A stretch of DNA of 49,521 bases from Actinomycetes bacterium (GTDB lineage: Bacteria; Actinomycetota; Acidimicrobiia; Acidimicrobiales; Ilumatobacteraceae), in NCBI GenBank assembly GCA_014190235.1, contig BJGC01000017.1, forward strand, positions 1 through 49,521, read 5' to 3'. The first letter of the stretch is position 1. The number at the start of each line of letters is the position of its first letter. Under the pieces are notes generated by a model. That model made no database searches, was not told where the DNA came from, and saw nothing but the letters and a program-made list of their open reading frames with translations. Below are positions 27,469 through 36,861 of this stretch, one piece after another. A program made the translations under genes and the position numbers.

Positions 27469-28830
27469 ATGCACCGGTTTGACCGGAAGAGCAAGAGACT
27501 GAGTTGGAAGATTCTGTCGTACGCGTTGCAAAGAATTCGGCGTGATTATCCACTTGATCGGGGGAGAACTCCCGATGAATTACGTCAAGCCACTGGCGCC
27601 ACCATCACACCCGCCGGAATTGGTGGCAAAAAGGCACTGCAATTATGGAGAGATGTGTTGGCACCGGCATGTATCACGGTTGATCATCCCAGATTTATGG
27701 CGTATGTGCCGTCCGCCCCAACAGAAGCAGCAGGGTTATTTGATGTTGCAGTGTCTGCGGCAAATGTTTACGCAGGCTCATGGCAAGAGGGTTCTGGTGC
27801 AGTATTTGCCGAGAACGAAGCACTGCGTTGGCTTGCCGATGTTGCTGGATTTTCTATCACCGCTGGCGGTGTATTTGTCAGTGGCGGAACCGCTGGCAAC
27901 TTGTCGGCACTGATTGCTGCGCGCTGGAACTGGCGTCATCACGCCAACGGAGTTTTTGACAATGTGCGTGGCGCAATTGTTGCATCGCGTGGTGCACATT
28001 CGTCTATTTCTCAATCTGCTCGAGCAATGGATGTTGATGTGATGTGGGTAGATACAGATACACGCGGACGCATGACCGGCGTTGCGACACAGTCCGCTAT
28101 TGACGCCATGTCTGAGCACGACAAGTCAAGAGTCTTTGCGATTGTTGCAACAGGCGGAACAACAAATATTGGAGTTGTTGATGATTTAACTGGTGTTGGC
28201 GAGTGCGCGCGCAATTTAAATACATGGTTTCATGTTGACGCTGCATACGGTGGCGCAGGGCTGATCGCCCCCACCGTCAGGCATTTGTTCAACGGAATTG
28301 AGCATGCCGATTCTTTTATTGTTGACCCACATAAATGGTTGTTTGCCCCCTTTGATTGCTGTGCCTTGTTGTACGCCAATCCTCAGATTGCACGTGCAGC
28401 ACACACGCAACACGCCGAGTATCTCGATGCACTACACCAAGATGATGAGTGGAATCCATCTGACTATGCGCATCATTTGTCCCGACGTGCACGTGGATTA
28501 CCATTCTGGTTCAGTTTGGCAACATATGGTACCAATGAGTATCAGCGTTCAGTAGAAGTCACACTTGATATCACGCGTGCTGCAGCACGGCAGATTTCTG
28601 AGCATCCAGATCTTGAACTAGCAATGGATCCCGAACTCAGTATCGTGATGTTTCGTCGTGTTGGATGGTCTGTCGATCAGTATTACGCGTGGTCTGACAA
28701 AGTTCTCAATGATGGAGTGGCGTTCGTAACACCTACAACATGGCACAATGAAGTGATGTTGCGACTCTGTATCGTGAACCCACTTACGTCTGCTCAAGAT
28801 ATTGCCATTGTGCTCGGAACCCTGAAATAA
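27469..28830 (+). CDS. PLP-dependent group II amino acid decarboxylase
   Basis: 453 residues from ATG 27469; a TTG at 27442 directly after the previous stop is the alternative. Family features: FMAYVPSAPTEAAGLFDV, GGVFVSGGTAGNLSAL (phosphate binding), HVDAAYGGAG (Asp binding the PLP pyridine N) and VDPHKWLFAPFD with the Schiff-base Lys. The family includes aromatic amino acid, tyrosine, glutamate and diaminobutyrate decarboxylases; the substrate cannot be fixed from the sequence. It is followed after 4 bases by a deaminase gene. Confidence 0.87.
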   Translation: MHRFDRKSKRLSWKILSYALQRIRRDYPLDRGRTPDELRQATGATITPAGIGGKKALQLWRDVLAPACITVDHPRFMAYVPSAPTEAAGLFDVAVSAANVYAGSWQEGSGAVFAENEALRWLADVAGFSITAGGVFVSGGTAGNLSALIAARWNWRHHANGVFDNVRGAIVASRGAHSSISQSARAMDVDVMWVDTDTRGRMTGVATQSAIDAMSEHDKSRVFAIVATGGTTNIGVVDDLTGVGECARNLNTWFHVDAAYGGAGLIAPTVRHLFNGIEHADSFIVDPHKWLFAPFDCCALLYANPQIARAAHTQHAEYLDALHQDDEWNPSDYAHHLSRRARGLPFWFSLATYGTNEYQRSVEVTLDITRAAARQISEHPDLELAMDPELSIVMFRRVGWSVDQYYAWSDKVLNDGVAFVTPTTWHNEVMLRLCIVNPLTSAQDIAIVLGTLK

Positions 28831-28834
28831 TTCT

Positions 28835-30214
28835 ATGAACACGCAACACGCAGACCTTTTGATTACCAATGCGGATCTCGTCGCCACTGTTGACGAGGCA
28901 CGTCGCGAAATACCCGGTGGGTGGGTGGCCATCACAAACGGTTTCATCTCGGGGCTCGGAGGCGTGCACGATGCACCACCACTGGCGACACAGATCATCG
29001 ATGCGCGCGGCTGCTTGGTTACTCCTGGTCTCATTAATACGCACCATCACATGTACCAAAACTTGACACGAGCATTTCCGCCAATGACAAATGCAGCATT
29101 GTTTGGGTGGCTGCAAACCTTGTATCCACTCTGGAGTGTTCTTGATGAAGAAGGCGCGCATGTCTCGGCATGGGTTGGCCTGGCTGAACTCGCTCTCTCT
29201 GGCTGCACAACATCAACGGACCATTTGTATTTGCATCCCCGTGGTGGTGGAGATTTATTGTCGGCCGAAATCGAAGCAGCGCAGGACCTCGGAATCCGAT
29301 TTCATCCCACTCGTGGATCAATGTCTTTGTCGCAAAAAGATGGTGGATTACCGCCTGACAATGTGGTTCAAGATGATGATGTGATCTTGGCTGAGTCTCA
29401 AACGGCGGTTGAGCGGCATCACGATCGCAGTCATGGTGCAATGGTGCGCATTGCGCTTGCCCCGTGTTCGCCTTTTAGTGTCACAAAATCCTTGATGATT
29501 CGGTCGGCAGAACTTGCTGAAAAACTGAATGTTCGTCTTCATACACACTTCGCAGAAAACGTCGAAGACGATGATTTCTCTTTGCGGATGTTTGGATGTC
29601 GCCCGTTTGAGTATTTGCGAGACGTGGGTTGGCTGAGTGATCGCACATGGGTGGCGCATTGTGTCATGCCTAATCACGATGAGATTCAAGCTCTGGGTGC
29701 AGCCGGAATTGGTGCTGCGCATTGTCCCAGTAGCAACATGATTATTTCTTCTGGCATTGCACCGATTATCGAATTACGAGCTGCTGGTGTGCATGTTGGG
29801 CTTGGAGTAGATGGTTCGTCATCTGCTGACTGTGCTTCTTTATGGATGGAAGCGCGTGAAGCAATGCTGTTGGCAAAGTTGCGCAGTGGCGCTGGTGCGG
29901 CTGATGCGCGCATGGCACTTGAATGCGCCACCATCGGAGGTGCTGGTTGTTTGGGTCGTCTCGGCGAGATCGGGAGTCTGCAGATTGGGGCGGTTGGAGA
30001 TGTTGCTGTGTGGTCACTGCAGGGCGTGCGGTTTGCAGGAGCAATCGCTGACCCGATTGAGGCCTGGATGCGCTGTGGCCCGATCAGCGCAAGAGACACC
30101 ATCGTGCACGGTCGCACAATTGTTCGCAACGGCGAACTTGTGAGCACCCGGGTTGATGAAATGCTCAGCATTCATCGTCGAATCGCAACCAAGATGCAGC
30201 GACTCGCTGACTAA
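28835..30214 (+). CDS. 8-oxoguanine deaminase-type amidohydrolase (AtzA/TrzN/SsnA group)
   Basis: 459 residues. Metal site: TPGLINTHHHMYQNLTR (HxH), RLHTHFAE, WVAHCVM and the Asp in VGLGVDGSSSADC. STDHLYLHPRGGGD and the TRGSMSLSQKDGGLPPD segment resemble 8-oxoguanine deaminases, which release ammonia from oxidised guanine. A triazine hydrolase-like or SsnA function cannot be excluded. It is in the same run of genes as the PLP decarboxylase and the GDT1 transporter. Confidence 0.82.
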   Translation: MNTQHADLLITNADLVATVDEARREIPGGWVAITNGFISGLGGVHDAPPLATQIIDARGCLVTPGLINTHHHMYQNLTRAFPPMTNAALFGWLQTLYPLWSVLDEEGAHVSAWVGLAELALSGCTTSTDHLYLHPRGGGDLLSAEIEAAQDLGIRFHPTRGSMSLSQKDGGLPPDNVVQDDDVILAESQTAVERHHDRSHGAMVRIALAPCSPFSVTKSLMIRSAELAEKLNVRLHTHFAENVEDDDFSLRMFGCRPFEYLRDVGWLSDRTWVAHCVMPNHDEIQALGAAGIGAAHCPSSNMIISSGIAPIIELRAAGVHVGLGVDGSSSADCASLWMEAREAMLLAKLRSGAGAADARMALECATIGGAGCLGRLGEIGSLQIGAVGDVAVWSLQGVRFAGAIADPIEAWMRCGPISARDTIVHGRTIVRNGELVSTRVDEMLSIHRRIATKMQRLAD

Positions 30215-30225
30215 TCGTTTCTGTT

Positions 30226-30792
30226 ATGCATGCATTTTGGTTAAGCCTCGCTGTTATCTTCGTGGCTGAATTGGGCGATAAAAGTCAACTCATGGCGCTG
30301 GCATTTGCCACTCGCTATCGCACTCTGCCAGTGCTGATTGGTATTACGACAGCGACCGCACTTGTTCATTTGTTCTCTGTTGTTATTGGTGATGTGCTTG
30401 GTTCTGCCATTCCTGAAAAACCAATAGCAATTGTCGCAGCAATTTCGTTTCTCTTTTTTGGTCTATGGACATTGCGTGGCGATGAACTCTCCGCTGGCGA
30501 CAAAGAACGCGCCGCAATACCGGCCAAGCACGTCATCATTGCCGTCGGAACAGTCTTTTTCTTATCAGAGCTTGGCGATAAAACAATGTTGGCGACAATC
30601 ACACTGGCAACTCGTCATGGCATCTGGGGGACCTGGCTTGGCTCAACTGTCGGAATGGTTGCTGCCGATGCACTTGCAATCATTATTGGTCGTGCTCTCG
30701 GCGCACGGTTGCCAGAAAAGGCTCTTCGTATTAGCGCAGCCGTTCTGTTTTTTGTTTTTGGTGCACTCTTGTTAATTGATGCATTAAATTAA
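30226..30792 (+). CDS. GDT1/TMEM165 family cation transporter
   Basis: 188 residues with six predicted helices in two repeats, each carrying the family signature: VAELGDKSQLMALAFATRY near residue 14 and LSELGDKTMLATITLATRH near 110. Acidic ELGDK motifs form the cation site. Bacterial members export Mn2+ (MneA type), others exchange Ca2+ or Mn2+ for protons. It ends 7 bases before the convergent glnR-like gene. Confidence 0.93.
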   Translation: MHAFWLSLAVIFVAELGDKSQLMALAFATRYRTLPVLIGITTATALVHLFSVVIGDVLGSAIPEKPIAIVAAISFLFFGLWTLRGDELSAGDKERAAIPAKHVIIAVGTVFFLSELGDKTMLATITLATRHGIWGTWLGSTVGMVAADALAIIIGRALGARLPEKALRISAAVLFFVFGALLLIDALN

Positions 30793-30799
30793 CAACGAA

Positions 30800-31495
30800 T
30801 TACGAGCCCCAGCGAGATTGTCCGAATCGGTATCCGACGCTTCGAACGGTCTGAATCAGGTTTGCGTGCTCTTCGCCCAACTTTGCACGCAAACGCCGAA
30901 CGTGCACATCAACTGTGCGCGCTCCACCGTAGTATTCGTAACCCCACACTCGTGAGAGCAGCATCTCGCGCGAAAATACCTTGCCAGGGTTTTGCGCTAA
31001 GAACTTCAAAAGTTCGTATTCCATATATGTGAGATCAAGCGGGTGGTTATTGAATGTCGCCTGGTATGTCTCGAGATTGAGCGCGAGACCTCCGTGTTCG
31101 ATGAGTTCAGGTCTTGTGCCGCCGACTGATTGCCACAACAAGTGACGCAGTCGCGCTTCAAGTTCGCGCGGATGAAATGGTGTGAGACAGAAGTCCTCAT
31201 AGAGGTCATCTCGCAATTCAAGGTCAGCGAGCTGTGCTCCGGATACCAGCACCACCACAGGCGAAACGGGGGTGTCACGTTTACGCAGAGAGCGAGCGAA
31301 TAACCACGCAGCCTCTGGGTCTTCGTCGCACACGATGATTGCGCCTGCCCAACCCTTGGCCGGTTCATTGCGCGTTGCCTCGTCTGTACTAGACACTGCT
31401 TTCCAGCGATAACCAGAAAGGTCGAGCATCCGCGCCAAATCAGTCGGCGGTGGATCTGGATAGACCACCAGCATTTCTAGAGCGTTTGCCACCAT
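30800..31495 (-). CDS. glnR: GlnR-like orphan response regulator (OmpR family)
   Basis: 231 residues. The N-terminal domain is a divergent receiver (LVVYPDPPP; GAIIVCDED), lacking the full acidic pocket, as in actinobacterial GlnR, which works without phosphorylation. The C-terminal winged helix is well conserved: LTYMEYELLKFLAQNPGKVFSREMLL, VWGYEYYGGARTVDVHVRRLRAKLG and IQTVRSVGYRF. GlnR controls nitrogen assimilation. It is the third gene after two glutamine synthetases on the same strand, 4 bases after glnA, which strongly supports the assignment. No kinase is adjacent. Confidence 0.8.
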   Translation of the reverse strand: MVANALEMLVVYPDPPPTDLARMLDLSGYRWKAVSSTDEATRNEPAKGWAGAIIVCDEDPEAAWLFARSLRKRDTPVSPVVVLVSGAQLADLELRDDLYEDFCLTPFHPRELEARLRHLLWQSVGGTRPELIEHGGLALNLETYQATFNNHPLDLTYMEYELLKFLAQNPGKVFSREMLLSRVWGYEYYGGARTVDVHVRRLRAKLGEEHANLIQTVRSVGYRFGQSRWGS

Positions 31496-31499
31496 GGTC

Positions 31500-32846
31500 T
31501 TAGATGGATTTCAGATAACGGGTGAGTTCGTATGGTGTGACTTGGGTCTTGTAGGCGCGCCACTCAGATCGTTTGTTGCGCAAGAACCATTCAAAGATGT
31601 GCTCGCCAAGCGCCTCAAGCACGAGTGACGACTGCTCCATAATCTGCAATGAATCAGACAGTGATTGCGGAAGTTGATCGATACCGAGTTTGAGCAAGAC
31701 ATCATCATCCATCTCGAATAGGTTGGCGTCAGCCTCGGGCGCAAGTTCGTATTCTTCGCGGATTCCCTTGAGTCCAGCAGCCAAAATAACAGAGAAAGCC
31801 AAATACGGATTACATGCTGGGTCAGGAGAGCGGTATTCAATGCGCGTGGCACTTGCGTTGCCGCGTTTAGCAATAGGGACACGAATCAAACCACTTCGGT
31901 TATTGCGCGCCCACGAGATGTGGACTGGCGCTTCAAAACCAGGAACAAGGCGTTTGTAACTATTGACGGTCTGATTAGTGACCGCTGTTATTTCTGCGGC
32001 ATGACGCAAAAGGCCTGCCATAAACTGTTTGGCGATTGGCGACAAGTTATACGGATCAGATTCGTCATAGAAGGCGTTGTTTTCGCCAGAGAATAACGAC
32101 AAGTGCAGGTGCATGCCGGAGCCCTGTACGCCCTCAAGAGGCTTTGGCATAAAAGTTGCATGCACATTATGCATCGCAGCAATTTCTTTGACGACCATCC
32201 GAAAGGTCATCACGCTGTCTGCCATTGACAGCGCATCAGTGTGTCGTAGATCTATTTCTTGTTGGCTCGGTGCGTCTTCGTGGAAAGAATATTCAACAGG
32301 AATTCCCATCGTTTCGAGTGTGCGGATTGTCTCTTTGCGCATCGACGATGAGACATCGTTGCTTGTGAGATCAAAGAATCCGCCTTCGTCTAACGGGACA
32401 GGCTTTTGACCAGCGACGGGTGGTTCGAAATAGAAATACTCCATGTCTGGAGCAACAAGAAATTCAAAACCTTGAGCCCGAGCAGCATCAAGATTGCGAC
32501 GCAGTACTTGTCGAGGGTCTCCACGAAACGGTGTTCCGTCTAAATTGTGAATGTCACAGAACACTCTTGCTTCTGCACCTTTGGCGTCTACCCATGGCAT
32601 AACTTCAAACGTGTTGGGATCAGGGATTGCCAGTACATCGCTTTCTTGTAGTCGGCTGAACCCATCGATAGATGAACCGTCAAAAGTCATGCCGTCATTG
32701 AGCGCATTTTCTAGTTCCGCTGGACTAATAGCGAAACTCTTAAGATTTCCGAGAACATCGGTAAACCACAGGCGAACGAGTCGAACGCCACGTTCTTCGA
32801 CTGTTCTGAGGACATAATCGCGTTGCTGATCAAGCATGGGAGGCAT
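31500..32846 (-). CDS. glnA: Glutamine synthetase type I (short GSI-alpha / GlnA2-like form)
   Basis: 448 residues. Motifs: FDGSSIDGFSRLQESD (beta-grasp latch), PDMEYFYF (metal-binding Glu), GSGMHLHLSL, NRSGLIRVP and EYRSPDPACNPYLAFSVIL. It makes glutamine from glutamate, ammonia and ATP. The position of the adenylylated Tyr of GSI-beta enzymes is Phe377 here (NLFEM in place of NLYDL), so control by GlnE adenylylation is unlikely. Length and sequence resemble GlnA2-type enzymes. It lies between glnII and glnR. Confidence 0.9.
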   Translation of the reverse strand: MPPMLDQQRDYVLRTVEERGVRLVRLWFTDVLGNLKSFAISPAELENALNDGMTFDGSSIDGFSRLQESDVLAIPDPNTFEVMPWVDAKGAEARVFCDIHNLDGTPFRGDPRQVLRRNLDAARAQGFEFLVAPDMEYFYFEPPVAGQKPVPLDEGGFFDLTSNDVSSSMRKETIRTLETMGIPVEYSFHEDAPSQQEIDLRHTDALSMADSVMTFRMVVKEIAAMHNVHATFMPKPLEGVQGSGMHLHLSLFSGENNAFYDESDPYNLSPIAKQFMAGLLRHAAEITAVTNQTVNSYKRLVPGFEAPVHISWARNNRSGLIRVPIAKRGNASATRIEYRSPDPACNPYLAFSVILAAGLKGIREEYELAPEADANLFEMDDDVLLKLGIDQLPQSLSDSLQIMEQSSLVLEALGEHIFEWFLRNKRSEWRAYKTQVTPYELTRYLKSI

Positions 32847-32875
32847 CCTTCTAGTGTGCCGTGAAATTTAGTAAA

Positions 32876-33889
32876 TCAGTCACACACCGTTTCGAGGATG
32901 AGACGCGTGACTGTGTAAGGGTCACAGTTGGCATTTGGGCGACGGTCTTCGGCGTAACCCTTTTGGTCGCGAGCAACTTGCCACGGGATGCGTACTGAAG
33001 CACCGCGATTAGACACTCCGTAGGAGTACTTGTTCCATGGTGCAGTCTCGTGCTTGCCTGTGAGGCGACTTTGAATATCGTGGCCGTAATTCTCAACATG
33101 CTCAAGAACTCGTGTTCCGAGTTTTTCGCACGCAGCGACAACAGCGTCGTATCCTTCGCGCATCGCCTTCGTAGAAAAGTTTGTGTGTGCACCCGCTCCG
33201 TTCCAGTCACCTTTTTCAGGCTTGGCTGCAAACGAAATGACAACGTCGTATTCTTCGGCAATGCGATGCAACAACCAATGGGCGATATACATCTGGTCAC
33301 TCACTGCTAAGGCATCAACTGGTCCAATCTGAAACTCCCACTGACCAGGCATAACTTCTGCGTTGGTTCCGGCAATTTTTAGACCGGCATCAATGCATGC
33401 TTGTGTGTGCTCTTCGATGATGTCACGTCCCACGACTCGTCCTGCTCCGACGCCGCAGTAGTACGGACCTTGCGGACCGGGGTAACCACCAACAGGGAAT
33501 CCAAGTGGTGAGCCATCGAGGCGAAGCATTGTGTATTCCTGCTCAATGCCATAGATCATTTCTTGGGCAGCATGTCGCTTGGCGACTACTTCAAGTGCTG
33601 CACGAGTGTTTGTGGGGTGTGGTGACGCATCTTTTGCCAACAACACTTCGCACATCACCAAGATATTTTTTCCGCCACGGATGGGATCGGGACACTGAAA
33701 CACTGGCTTCAAGATGCAGTCTGATGCTTCGCCTGTTGCTTGGTTTGTCGATGATCCGTCAAAGCCCCACTCGTCGAGTGGCATCTCTGAAATGGCTCCC
33801 GAGAAGTCGGGAAGGATTTTTGTCTTTGATCGCAGTAACGGGGTTGGTTGGGTTCCGTCGAGCCAGATGTATTCAGCCTGAATTGGCAC
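32876..33889 (-). CDS. glnII: Glutamine synthetase type II (eukaryotic-type)
   Basis: 337 residues, the short GSII form: WGFDGSSTNQATGEASD, YGIEQEYTML, YCGVGAGRVVGRDIIEEH, NAEVMPGQWEFQIGP, WNGAGAHTNFSTKAMRE and NRGASVRIPW. This form is heat-labile and not adenylylated in the bacteria where it is known. It is the first gene of a glnII-glnA-glnR run. A candidate GlnR operator lies 76-102 bases upstream of its start codon. Confidence 0.93.
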   Translation of the reverse strand: MPIQAEYIWLDGTQPTPLLRSKTKILPDFSGAISEMPLDEWGFDGSSTNQATGEASDCILKPVFQCPDPIRGGKNILVMCEVLLAKDASPHPTNTRAALEVVAKRHAAQEMIYGIEQEYTMLRLDGSPLGFPVGGYPGPQGPYYCGVGAGRVVGRDIIEEHTQACIDAGLKIAGTNAEVMPGQWEFQIGPVDALAVSDQMYIAHWLLHRIAEEYDVVISFAAKPEKGDWNGAGAHTNFSTKAMREGYDAVVAACEKLGTRVLEHVENYGHDIQSRLTGKHETAPWNKYSYGVSNRGASVRIPWQVARDQKGYAEDRRPNANCDPYTVTRLILETVCD

Positions 33890-33964
33890 AGCATGTCCTT
33901 TGAGTGAGTCGGGTAAACCCGATGAATAAGTAGGTACATCCTGCCAAATTCCGAGGACGACTCC

Positions 33965-33991
33965 ATTGCTGAACTGTTACGGCTGTGTGAA
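33965..33991 (-). promoter_or_regulatory. Candidate GlnR operator upstream of glnII
   Basis: Read on the minus strand, three pentamers stand at exact 11-base steps: TTCAC (33991-33987), GTAAC (33980-33976) and GCAAT (33969-33965), each separated by 6 bases. The known actinobacterial GlnR box is GTnAC-n6-GnAAC. The first pair matches at 9 of 10 counting the free positions, with T for G at the first base. The third pentamer continues the periodicity. The site would let GlnR control its own operon. It is not experimentally supported here. Confidence 0.5.
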
Positions 33992-34035
33992 ATACCACAA
34001 GGGGGTGCCCGTGTTGGTTCGGTAGCCTCTGCATC

Positions 34036-35679
34036 GTGACGATTTCATCGACGCTTCAGATTGGATTGGCTCAAATCAACCCTCTCGTGGGTGACCTGAG
34101 CGGCAATTTGCTCAAAATTCAGGAGTCATACCGCCAAGCGGTGGCGGCTGACTGTGCGGTCGTTGTGTTTGGTGAACTGACATTGACGGGTTATCCACCT
34201 GAAGATCTTGTGCTCAAAAAAGCATTCGTGCGTGACAACGTGGACGCTGTTCGGGCATTTGCCACAACGACCGGGTCGTGCGCAGCCGTTGTGGGTTTTG
34301 TCGACACCGTGGGTGACCAACTATTCAATGCAGCAGCATTGTGTTGCGATGGTCGCGTTGTGTCGGTGTATCACAAGCAACTACTCCCGAACTACAGCGT
34401 GTTTGATGAAGAGCGATACTTTGCGCCTGGTGCAGCCATGGCCGGAGCTATTCCGAGCGGTGTGGTCGACATCGCTGGAGTAACGATGGGAATCACAATT
34501 TGTGAAGACGTGTGGTTTGAGAGCGGGCCAGTGTCATCGCAAGCGCAAGCAGGTGCGCGAATAATTCTTAACATCAATGGCTCACCGTTCCATGTCGGTA
34601 AACAGGCGGAGCGTGAGCAGATGTTGGCAGAGCGTGCTCGCACAAATAACTGTGCCATCGTGTATGTCAATCAAGTTGGCGGTCAAGACGAGTTGGTTTT
34701 TGACGGTGCGAGTGTTGTATTTGATGCACACGGAAAATTAGTGAGCCGCATGATCTCGTTTGCTGAAGATTTTTCAGTCGTTGAACTTAGCCCCGACGGT
34801 TTGGGTGACGTATCAGAAATCGCCCAACCGCTCGACGATTTAGACACCATGTATGAGGCGCTGGTTCTGGGCACTCGCGACTACGTGCGAAAAAATGGTT
34901 TTACTGATGTTGTCGTTGGACTTTCGGGTGGCATCGACTCCACTCTTGTGGCGGCAATTGCTGTTGATGCACTTGGTGCAGAGCACGTGCACGGAGTTGC
35001 GATGCCATCGCGTTATTCCAGCCAAGGTTCGTTAGATGATGCGGCAGCACTTGCAAGTAACTTAGGAATCGACTATCGCATTATTTCAATCGAGCCGGCA
35101 TTCTCTGCTTATCTTGAAATGTTGACGCCATCATTCATCGGTCGCAACGAAGACCTCACAGAAGAAAACCTACAAAGCCGCTGTCGGGGTACAACGTTGA
35201 TGGCGTTATCCAACAAATTTGGATGGATGGTTCTTACAACTGGCAACAAGAGTGAAATCGCAGTCGGCTATTTCACGATTTACGGTGACTCTGCGGGTGG
35301 TTACGCCGTTATCAAAGATGTTTTCAAGACCGATGTCTTTGCGCTATGTCGCAGGTATAACGAGCGAGCAGGTCATGAAATTATTCCAGTTGCGGTCATC
35401 AACAAGGCGCCATCTGCAGAGTTGCGACCCGATCAACGTGATGACCAAAGTCTTCCGCCGTATGACGAACTCGATCCTATTTTGGCGATGTATATAGATG
35501 GTGACCTCACGGTGAGCGACATCGTGGCACGCGGCGTTGATGAGGTGCTCATCGGACGATTAGCCAGACTTGTTGATCTCAGTGAATACAAAAGACGCCA
35601 GACGGCTCCTGGAGTGCGTGTGTCATCAAAAGCGTTTGGCAGAGACCGTCGAGTGCCAATCACTCATCGATATACATAA
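34036..35679 (+). CDS. nadE: Glutamine-dependent NAD+ synthetase
   Basis: 547 residues from GTG 34036. The N-terminal nitrilase-like glutaminase domain has the Glu-Lys-Cys triad in FGELTLTGYPPEDL, VYHKQLLPNY and MGITICEDVWFE. The C-terminal synthetase domain has the ATP pyrophosphatase loop VGLSGGIDSTLVA and TTGNKSEIAVGYFT. It converts deamido-NAD to NAD with glutamine as nitrogen donor. It is divergent from the glutamine synthetase operon, whose product it consumes. Confidence 0.94.
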   Translation: MTISSTLQIGLAQINPLVGDLSGNLLKIQESYRQAVAADCAVVVFGELTLTGYPPEDLVLKKAFVRDNVDAVRAFATTTGSCAAVVGFVDTVGDQLFNAAALCCDGRVVSVYHKQLLPNYSVFDEERYFAPGAAMAGAIPSGVVDIAGVTMGITICEDVWFESGPVSSQAQAGARIILNINGSPFHVGKQAEREQMLAERARTNNCAIVYVNQVGGQDELVFDGASVVFDAHGKLVSRMISFAEDFSVVELSPDGLGDVSEIAQPLDDLDTMYEALVLGTRDYVRKNGFTDVVVGLSGGIDSTLVAAIAVDALGAEHVHGVAMPSRYSSQGSLDDAAALASNLGIDYRIISIEPAFSAYLEMLTPSFIGRNEDLTEENLQSRCRGTTLMALSNKFGWMVLTTGNKSEIAVGYFTIYGDSAGGYAVIKDVFKTDVFALCRRYNERAGHEIIPVAVINKAPSAELRPDQRDDQSLPPYDELDPILAMYIDGDLTVSDIVARGVDEVLIGRLARLVDLSEYKRRQTAPGVRVSSKAFGRDRRVPITHRYT

Positions 35680-35686
35680 CTGACGA

Positions 35687-36859
35687 CTATGTTCGGGGTG
35701 CGCGATAGAAAAGCGTGCATGCTCCCGCGCCTGTCGCAAGAAGAGCACTGATCACGGCAGGTAACCAGAATCCATGTGATTCGTAGCTCCATGTCGAAAG
35801 AAAAGAAAATGTCGCTCGACCGAGTGTTCCGGCTCCCACAACAGCGCCAAGACTTGCGCCGGTGCTTCCTGGAACCAAATTTGCAGCAATTGGCAACAGG
35901 CTCACAATGGCAAACTCAAATCCACCCATAAACACGACCAATAAGATCACTCCACTTAACCAATGTTGTTGACCAATGGTGAGTAGCACGGCTGACACCA
36001 CCATTAACACTGAACCGTAGACAACACTTTGCTCTTTGCCCCATGTGTCGGTGCGTCGAGCACTCGTAATACTTGCTGCGAGTTCTATAAGACCAAGCGC
36101 AATAACGACAGCGGTGATCCAGCTCTTGCCGTCAAAGCCGTCTTCTAGCCAGGGCCCAAAGGTGATACCCAGGCTTTGGCTTGCGCCCATCAACATGAAC
36201 GACGCTGCAACGATCAACAGTGCTTTTCCGCGAATACGAACTTTCTCGGTGATCTCCGCACCATCACCAATGTCACCGCTTTCTTTGGGCAGTTGCCTGA
36301 TGACAATGAGTGCAGTCACCAGTACAGCAACTGCGCCGCAAGCAAAGCCAACACGCCACGATGTGAGCATGGTGATGAGACCCATCACGGCAACACCAAG
36401 CAAAAGACCTAACGCCCATGATGTTTCGATGACGCCAATAACACGACCGCGTCGTTCGTATGGAACATGTTCATTGATCCACGCGATCATTGAAGTGTCA
36501 AATAAAACTTTTGAGGCACTCAAGAAAAAGACGCTCGCACCAAACATCAGTGGGTTAACTGCAGTAGACGCAAATAACACACTGATAACGACACCAAACA
36601 TTCCCCATGTCATTGTGATTCTGCGGTCTCGCGTATCAACGGCATGTCCAATAAAACGGCTGAGTAGTCCGGCGAATTCTCCGACCATCAGCGCAAGTCC
36701 GAGCGTGCTGACTTTGACATCGAACCCAGCCGCGATCGTGGCAATAAACGGTGGTGAAAACCTGTAGCACGCATTCGATGCCATGCGGGCCCACACCAAC
36801 GCATCTAAGCGATGGTGCAAAATGGGGGAGTACGAGTCGTCAAGTTGGCGAGCAAACAC
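35687..36859 (-). CDS. MFS transporter
   Basis: 390 residues with about twelve hydrophobic helices. A motif-A-like loop (SRFIGHAVDTRDRR) lies between helices 2 and 3, and PYERRGRVIGVIETSW is a second conserved loop. Substrate unknown. It begins 2 bases after the end of the histidine phosphatase gene on the same strand and is probably co-transcribed with it. Confidence 0.82.
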   Translation of the reverse strand: MFARQLDDSYSPILHHRLDALVWARMASNACYRFSPPFIATIAAGFDVKVSTLGLALMVGEFAGLLSRFIGHAVDTRDRRITMTWGMFGVVISVLFASTAVNPLMFGASVFFLSASKVLFDTSMIAWINEHVPYERRGRVIGVIETSWALGLLLGVAVMGLITMLTSWRVGFACGAVAVLVTALIVIRQLPKESGDIGDGAEITEKVRIRGKALLIVAASFMLMGASQSLGITFGPWLEDGFDGKSWITAVVIALGLIELAASITSARRTDTWGKEQSVVYGSVLMVVSAVLLTIGQQHWLSGVILLVVFMGGFEFAIVSLLPIAANLVPGSTGASLGAVVGAGTLGRATFSFLSTWSYESHGFWLPAVISALLATGAGACTLFYRAPRT

Positions 36860-36861
36860 TT

